The notes under the pieces were generated by a model, which searched no databases, had not been told where the DNA came from, and saw nothing but the letters and a program-made list of their open reading frames with translations. The translations under genes were made by a program, and so were the position numbers. Source: Flavobacteriales bacterium (lineage in GTDB: Bacteria; Bacteroidota; Bacteroidia; Flavobacteriales_F; PHOS-HE28). From it: a stretch of DNA of 10,266 nucleotides. Positions 1-7,020 of the stretch are shown piece after piece. Every line of letters begins with the position of its first letter. The stretch's first letter is position 1. The stretch spans positions 1 through 10,266 of the forward strand of contig JAHEFL010000031.1 of the NCBI GenBank assembly GCA_024640205.1, in the 5' to 3' direction.

Positions 1-1
1 A

Positions 2-76
2 AAGCTCGCTGCCGATGCCGGGGTGGAGATCCTAAGGGCATGCACCTTGGTCATGCTTGCTGCGGGAACGTATTGA
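2..76 (+). CDS. possible C-terminal tail of a plus-strand gene (partial, unidentified)
   Basis: One plus-strand frame is open from the window edge to a TGA at 74-76 and encodes 24 residues ending in LVMLAAGTY. The peptide is rich in Ala, Leu and Val and most of its codons end in G or C, as in the neighbouring genes. The stop lies 12 nt before the hairpin at 89-120, as expected for a gene converging on a shared terminator. I do not recognise the family. A minus-strand frame starting with ATG at 54 is also open to the edge, so the assignment is uncertain; sequence to the left of the window is needed to settle it. Confidence 0.25.
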   Translation, partial: KLAADAGVEILRACTLVMLAAGTY

Positions 77-88
77 ACCTTGCAGAAA

Positions 89-120
89 CCAAGAACCCCT
101 GCCGAAGCAGGGGTTCTTGG
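89..120 (-). terminator. hairpin terminator after the downstream protease gene
   Basis: A perfect 14-bp inverted repeat (89-102 with 107-120) encloses a 4-nt loop. Read on the minus strand, the loop is TTCG closed by a C-G pair, the exceptionally stable cUUCGg tetraloop. It begins 23 nt past the stop of the protease gene ending at 144 and is followed on that strand by a short, weak T run (TTTCTGC). The symmetrical stem could also stop transcription from a plus-strand gene ending near 76. The core AACCCCTG/CAGGGGTT is shared with the terminator at 2428-2454. Confidence 0.8.
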
Positions 121-143
121 TCAGGCTTGTATGACCGGACGGA

Positions 144-2276
144 TCAGCGACCCACGATCAGCTTCTGAGCACTGTTCCCCAGGTCATTGGAAGCCCGTAG
201 AAGGTACATTCCTTCCGCCAGCCCCATTGCCTTACTGCTCAACTCCACGCCCATTTCCCCACTCGGTGCATATATGTTCCGGTAAACCACCGCCCCCCGT
301 AGATCCTGAATGATAAGTTCGGTCGGCATCACATCCATTCCATTCACCTGGATGTTGAACAGGTCATTGCTCGGATTCGGGTAAATGTGCATCGGATTCA
401 TGCCGGACATCGCATCGATCCCTACAGGACCACCGACCTGGATGTCATCGAGGTACAGGTCACCGCTGAAGGCACTGGAGGTGTAGCGGAATCGGAAGCG
501 AACATTTTCGGTGATCAGACTTCCGGGGAGGTTAATGCTTCGGAAGACCCATGGTCCTGGTCCGCTGGCCGTTCCACTGGTGATCAAGTTCGCACCGGAG
601 ATGGCGGTGCGCTGCTGCCAGGTACGGCCACAATCCGTGGAGGAATACACGACAAGCTGTTCCGTGACATCGTCGAGCACCGTAGTCGTCGTGTTATATG
701 AATACCAGAAGCTGAGCTGAGCTCCGCTGAGACCGCTGATGTTCAGGTTCGGGGTGATCAGGTCATCGATATCGCTGGCATTGGTGGTATTGATAATGTT
801 CAATTGGTTCCGGTCACCACTATTCAAGCGGACACAAGCATTGCTATTATAGCCACCACCGGTGAAGCGCTGCCAATGCGTGAAGTTGAGATCGTAGTTT
901 CCTTCAATGAATGGGAAGATCCCGTCGCTGCCTTCGAAGCCTTCGTAATAGGCACCGTTGAATGATTCATCCACACTGCCTACAAGCACGGCGTACTCAT
1001 CGGTCTTGCTCGTGCTGCCATAGGCATTGCTCACGGTCAACGATACTGACTTCCAGCCTGGTGAGGAAAACTCCACGGTCGGGTTCTTCACGTTGCTCGT
1101 CGAGGGGGTCCCATCCTGGAATGTCCAGGACCACTCCGTGGCAAAGGACCGTCCGCTATTGTCCATGAACTTCACGGTCGTATTCGTGCAGGTCGTCGGC
1201 GTGAACGGTATCGTCGGCTGGTTCACGTTCGCTCCGACCACGGCGTAGAAGTCGGCTTGCGGAGGGCAAGTAGCCTCTGTGCCTTCAGCCACACCCGTGA
1301 AAACAAGGTTCTCTGAGGTCCACAAGCTGTTGCGTTCTGCGCTGGTGGTGTTCAATAGGGCACGCATCCTCTCCACCTGGCCCATGGTGAACATGCGAGG
1401 GCAGCTGGAATAGTCCATGATATTCTGGTAGTTCTCCACGATATCCGGATCACAGACCCGTGATGCGGCCGGAGTAGGACATCCACCGCTATTACCCTTG
1501 GTGATCGGCGTATCCTCCACACCATCATCACCACACTGGACGCCAGGTTCGTTCGTGCCACCCCAAACATGGCTCAGACTGAACATGTGGCCCATCTCGT
1601 GCGGCAGCGTATGGCGTGCACCGCTATTGCTGATACCCGTGCTACCGGTGTAGGACGCCAACATCATGGCACCATCCAGATACTCACTGAATCCTTCCGT
1701 GCTACCCGGTGGATTGACATATCCCGCAACACCGGGCGGGAGGTTCCGACAAACCCATACGTTCAAATAATGGTTTCTCGGCCACTGGGATCCCTTCGAG
1801 GTGGCTTCACCCAGAAAGGTTTGCACGGACTGTATCCGTTCGATACCGTTGGTGCAATTCCCGAATTGATCCTTTGTCGCCAATTTGAATTCCACCATGG
1901 CATTGCCGATGATAGGTTCGAACTCAGGGATGACAATCGAAAGATCGTTGTTCTGCGCATTGAAGTCATCGTTCAAGTCATCCACGGCGCTGAAGATCTG
2001 CTCATCCGTAATGTTCTCCGTGCCTTTGAGATGGAGCACATGGAACACGATGGGGATGGTGATCACGTAATCCTCATCCCGCTGCACCGCATTGTTGAGG
2101 ATCAACTGCCGGATCTCTTCGTTCAGGGCGGCTTCCCGTTCCAGGAAGGAAGGGTCCTGTTCGATCATCTGTTGCCGGACGATGTGTGTGCCACAGGTAT
2201 GCACTTCCTGGGCATTGGTGGTCCCTGCCCACATCACGGTGGACATACCAATTGCGAGGGTCTTTAAATGCTTCAT
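144..2276 (-). CDS. secreted M43 (pappalysin/cytophagalysin-like) zinc metalloprotease with PKD and T9SS sorting domains, copy 1
   Basis: The 710-residue protein is predicted to be a secreted or cell-surface metalloprotease exported by Sec and then the type IX system. Residues 1-22 form a signal peptide (cleavage after TTNA). The M43 domain spans about 60-315, with zinc ligands H226, H230 and H236, catalytic E227 in HEMGHMFSLSH, and a Met-turn at M287 (NIMDYSS). The position that is usually Gly in HExxHxxGxxH is S233. Six cysteines in this domain could form disulfides. A PKD domain follows at about 340-433 (WSWTFQDG, then SPGWKSVSLTVSN), then a MAM-like or jelly-roll module at about 440-616, and a type A T9SS sorting domain at about 630-710 beginning IYPNPS and ending KLIVGR. 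The ATG at 2276 gives a normal signal peptide. It lies 202 nt downstream of its paralog and has its own terminator. The family call is firm; the substrate is unknown. Confidence 0.93.
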   Translation of the reverse strand: MKHLKTLAIGMSTVMWAGTTNAQEVHTCGTHIVRQQMIEQDPSFLEREAALNEEIRQLILNNAVQRDEDYVITIPIVFHVLHLKGTENITDEQIFSAVDDLNDDFNAQNNDLSIVIPEFEPIIGNAMVEFKLATKDQFGNCTNGIERIQSVQTFLGEATSKGSQWPRNHYLNVWVCRNLPPGVAGYVNPPGSTEGFSEYLDGAMMLASYTGSTGISNSGARHTLPHEMGHMFSLSHVWGGTNEPGVQCGDDGVEDTPITKGNSGGCPTPAASRVCDPDIVENYQNIMDYSSCPRMFTMGQVERMRALLNTTSAERNSLWTSENLVFTGVAEGTEATCPPQADFYAVVGANVNQPTIPFTPTTCTNTTVKFMDNSGRSFATEWSWTFQDGTPSTSNVKNPTVEFSSPGWKSVSLTVSNAYGSTSKTDEYAVLVGSVDESFNGAYYEGFEGSDGIFPFIEGNYDLNFTHWQRFTGGGYNSNACVRLNSGDRNQLNIINTTNASDIDDLITPNLNISGLSGAQLSFWYSYNTTTTVLDDVTEQLVVYSSTDCGRTWQQRTAISGANLITSGTASGPGPWVFRSINLPGSLITENVRFRFRYTSSAFSGDLYLDDIQVGGPVGIDAMSGMNPMHIYPNPSNDLFNIQVNGMDVMPTELIIQDLRGAVVYRNIYAPSGEMGVELSSKAMGLAEGMYLLRASNDLGNSAQKLIVGR

Positions 2277-2313
2277 TCTTAAAGGGAAGGGAACGTGTGA
2301 GGATGAACGGGGC

Positions 2314-2321
2314 CGAAGATA
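2314..2321 (-). promoter_or_regulatory. candidate -7 promoter element upstream of protease copy 1
   Basis: The minus strand reads TATCTTCG here, one mismatch from the Bacteroidota primary-sigma -7 consensus TAnnTTTG. It lies about 37 nt upstream of the ATG at 2276, in the 202-nt spacer after the terminator of the preceding gene, where a promoter is expected. I see no convincing -33 TTG element at the right spacing, so this is a weak guess. Confidence 0.2.
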
Positions 2322-2427
2322 GGGGAATGGGTCGATCGTGCGTCAGCATTTCCGTGCAATGTGACGGTGCCTATGGGTATCCTGTCCGCATTTCGAACGT
2401 GGCTCGAACATGCACTTGGGTCCAAAC

Positions 2428-2454
2428 GAAAACCCCTGATGAACAGGGGTTTTC
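2428..2454 (-). terminator. hairpin terminator after the upstream protease gene
   Basis: An 11-bp perfect inverted repeat (2428-2438 with 2444-2454) encloses a 5-nt loop and starts 24 nt past the TAG stop of the protease gene ending at 2479. On the minus strand the stem has A-rich and T-rich flanks (GAAAACCCCTG and CAGGGGTTTTC), giving a T run at the base of the 3' arm as in intrinsic terminators. It separates the two protease genes, so copy 1 probably has its own promoter. Confidence 0.75.
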
Positions 2455-2478
2455 ACTGAGTTGGTAGAAGCGATCGTG

Positions 2479-4593
2479 CTAACGACCGATGATCAGCTTC
2501 TGGGCACTGCTTCCGCTCGCATTACTGATCCGAAGTACGTACAATCCTTCAGCGAGGCCCAAGGCACGGCTGCTCAGTTCGATGCCCATGCTGCCCTTTG
2601 GCGCGAAAATGTTCCGATGCACCACGGCTCCGCGCAGGTCCTGGATGATCAGTTCCGTTGCCGAATCCTCCATGCCCAGAACCTGGATGTTGAACACATC
2701 ATTCGTAGGGTTCGGGAATACGCGGAAGATCTGAGACCCTTCCAGATCGTCGAGCCCAACAGGTCCGCCAACGTTCACATTATCAATGAACAGGTCACCG
2801 GAGAAAGCGCTGGAAACGAAGCGGAACCGGAAGCGCACGTTATCGGTGATCACGCTGCCCGGCAGGCTGATGCTGCGGAAGGTCCATGGTCCGGGTCCTT
2901 CCGTGGTACCGCTGGTGATCAGGTTGGCACCTGTTATGGAGGTCCGCTGCTGCCAGGACCGGCCACAATCGGTGCTGGAATAGACCTCCAATCGTTCGGT
3001 GACCTCCGTAAGGTCGGTGGTCGTTGTGTTGTATGAATACCAGAAGCTGAGCTGCGCACCGGAAAGTCCGTTCAGGTTCAGGTTCGGTGTGATCAGATCA
3101 TCAATGTCATTGTCATTCGTGGAATTGATGATATCCAAGGGGTTCCGGTCACCGCTATTCAGCCTTGCGCACGCGTTACTCTCAAAGCCTCCATTGGTAT
3201 AACGCTGCCAGTAGCTGAAGTTCCGGTCATAATTCGCCTCGATGAACGGGAAGATGCCCGAGCTGCCTTCGAATCCTTCGAAGTAGGCCCCGACATACGA
3301 CTCATCGACACTCCCGACCAGTACGGCGTAATCATTCGTTTTGGTACTGCTACCCTGAGCGTTGGTCACGGTGAGAGTGACACTCTTGAACCCGGGAGAA
3401 GTGAATTGGACCATGGGGTTCTTCACCGTGCTCGTCGCTGGGTTCCCGTCCTGGAAGGTCCAGGCCCATTCAGTGGCTGTGGCCCGCGAACTGTTGTCAA
3501 CGAATTTCACGTTCGTTCCGGTGCATGTCGTGGTGGAGAAAGGAATAATGGGAAGGTCCGGGTTCGATCCCACCATGGCATAGAAATCCGCCACTGGCGC
3601 ACAGCTGACCTGGGAGCCCTCCGCCACACCTGTGATGACCAGGTTCGCTTCGGTATACAGATTATTCCGTTGGGCCGTCTCCGTGTCCAGCAGACCGCGG
3701 ATCCGTTCCACTTGTCCCAGCGTGAACATGCGAGGGCAACTGGAATAGTCCATATGGTTCTGGTAGTTCTCATAGATGTCCGGGTCACAGACCTTCGAAT
3801 CCTCGGGGTTCGAAGGGCAGCCGAACGTTCCTTTGGTGATCGGGGTATCCTCCACACCATCATCCCCACAGGCCACACCGGGCTCGTTCGTTTGACCCCA
3901 GGGATGGGCCAGGCTCAAATAATGTCCTACTTCATGGGTCAATGTCCGCCCTAGGTAATTATCGGCAACCCCGACCGTATTGGTCCGGATCATGATGCCA
4001 TCGAATATGGAATTGAAACCGGTGGCACTGGCCGGCGTAAGTGCATAACCCAACAGCCCGGCATTCTCAAGATCACGTGCCACCCACACGTTCAAATACC
4101 GGTCCCGGGGCCATTGGTTCGCCTTCGAGCTGCTGAGGCCCAGCAAGGTCTGAACAGTTTGTATCCGGTCGATCCCGTTGTGACAGTTCCCATAGGGATC
4201 CTTCGTCGGCAAAGCGAATTGGAGCTTCACGTCACCGATCAGGTCCTCGAAAGGGGCGATCACTTGGTTCAGATCCGAATTGGCAGCGACATAATCGGTG
4301 TTCAGGCGATCGATCTGCTCGATCAACCGGGAATCCGGGATGTTCTCGGCGCCGTTCAAATGCAATACATGGAATACGACCGGGATCGTGAGGATCAGGT
4401 CCTCATCCCGGACGGTGGCATTGTTGATGATGATCTGGCGCAACTCTTCTTCGAACCGGGCCTCCTCATCCAACAGGGAGGGGTCCAAGGAGATCAGTCT
4501 CGCTCGTTCCGCATCCGACCCACACCAGTGTTGGGCGATCGACGTGATGGGAAGAAGAACAAGAAAGCTAAGTCCGAGTAAAAGGTGTTTCAT
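2479..4593 (-). CDS. secreted M43 (pappalysin/cytophagalysin-like) zinc metalloprotease with PKD and T9SS sorting domains, copy 2
   Basis: This 704-residue paralog of the gene at 144-2276 has the same architecture. Its signal peptide is 1-20 (cleavage after TSIA). The M43 domain spans about 55-310, with zinc ligands H220, H224 and H230, catalytic E221 in HEVGHYLSLAH, and Met-turn M281 (NHMDYSS). As in its paralog, Ser (S227) replaces the usual Gly of HExxHxxGxxH. The PKD domain is at about 335-427 (WAWTFQDG, SPGFKSVTLTVTN), the MAM-like beta module at about 434-610, and the T9SS type A sorting domain at about 622-704 (FPNPTNDVFNIQV, ending KLIIGR). The ATG at 4593 directly precedes the signal peptide. 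The 177-nt gap upstream, after the aminotransferase, leaves room for its own promoter, though no clear consensus is visible. The predicted role is extracellular or surface proteolysis; the substrate is unknown. Confidence 0.93.
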   Translation of the reverse strand: MKHLLLGLSFLVLLPITSIAQHWCGSDAERARLISLDPSLLDEEARFEEELRQIIINNATVRDEDLILTIPVVFHVLHLNGAENIPDSRLIEQIDRLNTDYVAANSDLNQVIAPFEDLIGDVKLQFALPTKDPYGNCHNGIDRIQTVQTLLGLSSSKANQWPRDRYLNVWVARDLENAGLLGYALTPASATGFNSIFDGIMIRTNTVGVADNYLGRTLTHEVGHYLSLAHPWGQTNEPGVACGDDGVEDTPITKGTFGCPSNPEDSKVCDPDIYENYQNHMDYSSCPRMFTLGQVERIRGLLDTETAQRNNLYTEANLVITGVAEGSQVSCAPVADFYAMVGSNPDLPIIPFSTTTCTGTNVKFVDNSSRATATEWAWTFQDGNPATSTVKNPMVQFTSPGFKSVTLTVTNAQGSSTKTNDYAVLVGSVDESYVGAYFEGFEGSSGIFPFIEANYDRNFSYWQRYTNGGFESNACARLNSGDRNPLDIINSTNDNDIDDLITPNLNLNGLSGAQLSFWYSYNTTTTDLTEVTERLEVYSSTDCGRSWQQRTSITGANLITSGTTEGPGPWTFRSISLPGSVITDNVRFRFRFVSSAFSGDLFIDNVNVGGPVGLDDLEGSQIFRVFPNPTNDVFNIQVLGMEDSATELIIQDLRGAVVHRNIFAPKGSMGIELSSRALGLAEGLYVLRISNASGSSAQKLIIGR

Positions 4594-4684
4594 GGTTAGG
4601 CCAAGATGTTATTATTGGAAGATCATCGAGCGATCACTAAGGTAATCATGAGAGCGTGAAGTTCCATTGGATAATGGTGTCGCG

Positions 4685-4735
4685 GCATCGATCCCTCGGG
4701 GAACGGACCTGTATCCCGAACGAACGGTCCGATGC
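4685..4735. other. potential structured inverted-repeat element in the 177-nt intergenic gap
   Basis: Within the gene-free stretch 4594-4770, GCATCG (4685-4690) can pair with CGATGC (4730-4735), GACC (4706-4709) with GGTC (4726-4729), and TCCC (4692-4695) with GGGA (4699-4702), giving a small branched fold. There is no T run on either strand, so it does not look like an intrinsic terminator. It lies downstream of the aminotransferase stop and upstream of protease copy 2. It could be chance in GC-rich DNA or a leader structure. Confidence 0.2.
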
Positions 4736-4770
4736 AGATTCATGTAAGCGGTTCATCCACTGGCAAGCGA

Positions 4771-6009
4771 TCACGAGCCATTCGGCCCCGGACGGCCTTG
4801 TATATCGGGTTCGGTAATTGGTAGGTCCAGAACGTCCAGTTCCGACCTGATCACTGCACATGCCTGTCGAACCTGCTCCTCGTTCATCACCAACGGTGGT
4901 GCGATCCTGAAGGCCGTCGGACAACTCAGGAACCAGAAGCCAAGGACTCCTTTCCGTATGCACCCTTTCACTACCCGCTGAGCACGTTCGGAGCTACCCA
5001 ACTCGACGGCCAGCATGGCCCCGATGCCTCGAACTTCATGTACGCAGGGGTGTTCCAACAGCGTGCTGAATAATTGGCCGATGCGAGTTGCGTTGTCGAC
5101 CAGCCTCTCGCGTTGGATGATCTCCAATGCTGCATGCCCCGCGACACATGGAAGAGGATGCCCGCCGAACGTGGTGATGTGCCCAAGGACCGGATCATAT
5201 GCCAGCAGGTGCATGCGCTCCTTGGACGCGACGAACGCACCCATGGGCATCCCGCCGCCCAAGGCTTTCCCGAGGACCAGGATATCCGGAACCACGCCGC
5301 TGTGTTCCATGGCGAAGAGTTTCCCGGTCCGTCCGAACCCTGTTTGCACTTCGTCGAATATGAGCATGGCTCCGGTCCGGTCGCAGTGCTCTCTCAAGGC
5401 CCGCAGCCACGCCGGGTCCGGAATACGCACACCAGCATCGCCTTGCACGGGTTCCACGACAACCGCCGCCGTGTCTTCACCGATCATCTCAATGTCCTCC
5501 TGTGAGTTGAAACGCATGAAGTGCACGTCGGGAAGGAGGGGGCGGTTGCGGTACTTCTTCTGTTCGTTACCGGTGACGCTCAGCGCACCGTGGGTGCTGC
5601 CGTGGTAGCTGCGGTGGCAGGCGACCATGCGCGTTCGTCCTGTGGTCCTTTTGGCAAGTTTCAGCGATCCTTCTATGGCTTCCGCACCGCTATTGACGAA
5701 ATACACGCTGTTCAAAGCATCGGGAAGGTGGTGTGCCAAGGCCTCGGCGTACTTCACCTGCGGTTCCTGGATGAATTCGCCATAAGGGATCACATGCAGG
5801 TAGCGATCGCATTGTTCCTTGATCGCACTAACCACCGCCGGGTGCCGATGTCCGGTATTGTTGACGGCCAGCCCCGCCACCAGGTCAAGATAGCGCCTAC
5901 CGTCCCTGCCGATCAGGTAACAACCTTCAGCGGCAACGATATCAAGTGCCAGTGGGTCCGGACTTGTGGGTGCCAAGTGGTCTAGGAATGCACGATGCAA
6001 ACTTTCCAT
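4771..6009 (-). CDS. class III PLP-dependent aminotransferase (ornithine/acetylornithine/GABA aminotransferase-like)
   Basis: This is a cytosolic fold-type I PLP enzyme that moves an amino group, probably from an omega-amino substrate, to a 2-oxo acid. With the ATG at 6009 it has 412 residues, typical for the family. Visible motifs are the phosphate-binding segment NSGAEAIEGSLKLAKR (106-121), YHG at 135-137, FDEVQTGFGRTG (218-229) with the PLP-ring Asp D219, the Schiff-base lysine K248 in LGKALGGGMPMGAF, TTFGGHPL (279-286) and FRIAPPL (367-373). An in-frame TTG at 6036 would add nine residues (starting GPERPAPI), but the ATG matches the usual family N-terminus (MESLHRAFLDHL) and is preferred. 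It begins 82 nt after the Spy-like gene, with no clear terminator or promoter between. Neighbours give no hint of substrate, so ArgD, RocD and GabT roles cannot be separated. Confidence 0.9.
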   Translation of the reverse strand: MESLHRAFLDHLAPTSPDPLALDIVAAEGCYLIGRDGRRYLDLVAGLAVNNTGHRHPAVVSAIKEQCDRYLHVIPYGEFIQEPQVKYAEALAHHLPDALNSVYFVNSGAEAIEGSLKLAKRTTGRTRMVACHRSYHGSTHGALSVTGNEQKKYRNRPLLPDVHFMRFNSQEDIEMIGEDTAAVVVEPVQGDAGVRIPDPAWLRALREHCDRTGAMLIFDEVQTGFGRTGKLFAMEHSGVVPDILVLGKALGGGMPMGAFVASKERMHLLAYDPVLGHITTFGGHPLPCVAGHAALEIIQRERLVDNATRIGQLFSTLLEHPCVHEVRGIGAMLAVELGSSERAQRVVKGCIRKGVLGFWFLSCPTAFRIAPPLVMNEEQVRQACAVIRSELDVLDLPITEPDIQGRPGPNGS

Positions 6010-6091
6010 GATCGGAGCAGGACGTTCTGGCCCCAAAGGTCCGTTATGTCATTCTAAGGGACAGCGATCCGGCTCGACCACTCGATCGTCG

Positions 6092-6565
6092 CTACCTGCG
6101 ATCGGGCCCCGGCTCTTTGGATCCACCTCTGTAGCGCTTGAGTATCTCGCGGTGGAAATCCCTTTCGGCGCGGCCTAATTCCACCGTGCGGACGGCGCCT
6201 ATCAATCGCTTTGAATCCCCTTGGAACTTGCGCAGCAGGTCTAGTTCCTTTTGTCGGTTCTCAAGTTCCTTATCCATGAATGCGATGGCTTCAGCTTCGG
6301 ACAGCGTTTCATTCTCCTTCCTGTTCCGTCGATCCAGGTCATGAAGTTCACGACGCAAGGCGCTGGTCTTCTCATCATATTCATTGTATACAGGCCAGAA
6401 TCGCTGGGCCTCTTCCGGGGTCAGGGACAGACGCGTGGTGAGGTAGGCGCTTTTCTGGGCACGTATCTCTTTCATGCGCTCGGGAGAAAGTCGTTCCGGA
6501 GGGCCTTGTGCAAAATGTGCACCGGCCGTCAGCAGTATCAGGGTGGTAAGGAGGATATGTCTCAT
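6092..6565 (-). CDS. Spy/CpxP-like periplasmic protein (sensor of ECF-type sigma factor family)
   Basis: The 157-residue protein has a signal peptide (1-19, cleavage after AHFA) followed by a highly charged, almost wholly helical region. The segment LSLTPEEAQRFWPVYNEYDE (46-65) resembles the LTxxQ-type motif of Spy/CpxP proteins and the flavobacterial proteins named sensors of ECF-type sigma factors. Residues 65-115 look like a coiled-coil helix rich in Glu, Lys and Arg. By family knowledge it probably binds misfolded envelope proteins or reports envelope stress in the periplasm. Its ATG overlaps the stop of the preceding membrane-protein gene by 4 bp (ATGA), implying translational coupling. 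With the sigma factor two genes upstream it completes a three-gene stress module. The family call is fairly strong; the signalling role is inferred from context. Confidence 0.82.
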   Translation of the reverse strand: MRHILLTTLILLTAGAHFAQGPPERLSPERMKEIRAQKSAYLTTRLSLTPEEAQRFWPVYNEYDEKTSALRRELHDLDRRNRKENETLSEAEAIAFMDKELENRQKELDLLRKFQGDSKRLIGAVRTVELGRAERDFHREILKRYRGGSKEPGPDRR

Positions 6566-7017
6566 GGTTGTTCCGCGATGACGATCAAGGGCAGATCGGA
6601 ATATTCAAGGTAGGCCCCAAGTTCTTCTTGCGTGAATCCATTTCCAGGTTGGATAGCGATCTCCTGGCTAGAGGCCAATTCACGATAAAGTTCCTCTTCA
6701 TCGAGCCATAGCAGATCCTCACCAAGGAGATCGTCCTCCTGAATGTGGGATCCGGCCAGGATCGGCGCAGGGGCGTTCCGTTCATTTCGCTGCCACAGAA
6801 AAGCGGCGACCAGGATCAATGCTAGAAAGCCGACTGCCATGACGCGACGAACCAGTTTGGGTAGGGATCGGCTCCGTGTGCGCGCCACTACCTCTGCTTG
6901 CACCCGATGCGGAAAAGTCTCGAAGAACCCGATCGGAGTTACGAAGGGGTCCACCTTGGGTATTCCCCCCAGATCAGGTGCTTCGTGCAGTTCGCTCTTG
7001 TCGGTGTCGTCGATCAT
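6562..7017 (-). CDS. single-pass membrane protein, putative anti-sigma factor partner of the ECF sigma factor
   Basis: The 151-residue protein has a hydrophilic N-terminus, one transmembrane helix at about 59-76 (MAVGFLALILVAAFLW) preceded by a basic cluster (RTRSRSLPKLVRR, 46-58), and an acidic C-terminal region of about 75 residues. The basic flank predicts the N-terminus in the cytoplasm and the C-terminus in the periplasm. The segment DPFVTPIGFFETFPHRVQ (23-40) resembles the P-F-x-x-P-x-x-[YF]-F motif common in small Bacteroidota membrane proteins encoded next to ECF sigma factors. No zinc-binding anti-sigma motif (HxxxCxxC) is present. It starts 3 nt after the sigma gene and overlaps the Spy-like gene by 4 bp. 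That position, with its topology, supports an anti-sigma or signal-relay role, but no characterised anti-sigma domain can be seen. Confidence 0.75.
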   Translation of the reverse strand: MIDDTDKSELHEAPDLGGIPKVDPFVTPIGFFETFPHRVQAEVVARTRSRSLPKLVRRVMAVGFLALILVAAFLWQRNERNAPAPILAGSHIQEDDLLGEDLLWLDEEELYRELASSQEIAIQPGNGFTQEELGAYLEYSDLPLIVIAEQP

Positions 7018-7020
7018 GGC

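Larger units (their letters stand above)
144..4593 (-). repeat. tandem gene duplication of the M43 protease unit
   Basis: The genes at 144-2276 and 2479-4593 lie head to tail and are collinear over their whole lengths (710 and 704 residues) with the same domain order. By hand count, residues 434-620 of copy 1 match 428-614 of copy 2 at about 78% identity without gaps. The catalytic halves are clearly less alike, roughly half identical by eye. Short stretches remain nearly identical in DNA, such as the Met-turn region near 1400 and 3735 and the segment near 695 and 3035. Even the terminator cores match, so the duplicated unit probably included the terminator. Confidence 0.85.

Noticed and set aside
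1569..2267. A 232-residue plus-strand open frame opposite the copy 1 protease
   Set aside because: It is antisense to the well-supported catalytic domain and its translation shows no recognisable domain. Long antisense frames are expected in GC-rich coding sequence.
4704..4731. CGGACC/GGTCCG inverted repeat considered as the aminotransferase terminator
   Set aside because: The stem is only 6 bp with a 16-nt loop and there is no T tract on the minus strand after it.
4646..4963. A 105-residue minus-strand frame in the gap after the aminotransferase
   Set aside because: More than half overlaps the 3' end of the aminotransferase in another frame, and the rest has no protein-like features.
5800..5812. 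GCGATCGC palindrome (also near 7810) considered as a HIP1-like repeat
   Set aside because: There are only two copies in 10 kb, both inside coding sequence, as expected by chance in GATC-rich codons.
6010..6036. TTG start for the aminotransferase at 6036
   Set aside because: The ATG nine codons later gives the usual family N-terminus, and the extra residues (rich in Pro) add nothing recognisable.
6010..6091. Possible terminator between the Spy-like gene and the aminotransferase
   Set aside because: Only short CGATC/GATCG pairings are present, with no T run, so neither a terminator nor a promoter can be supported.
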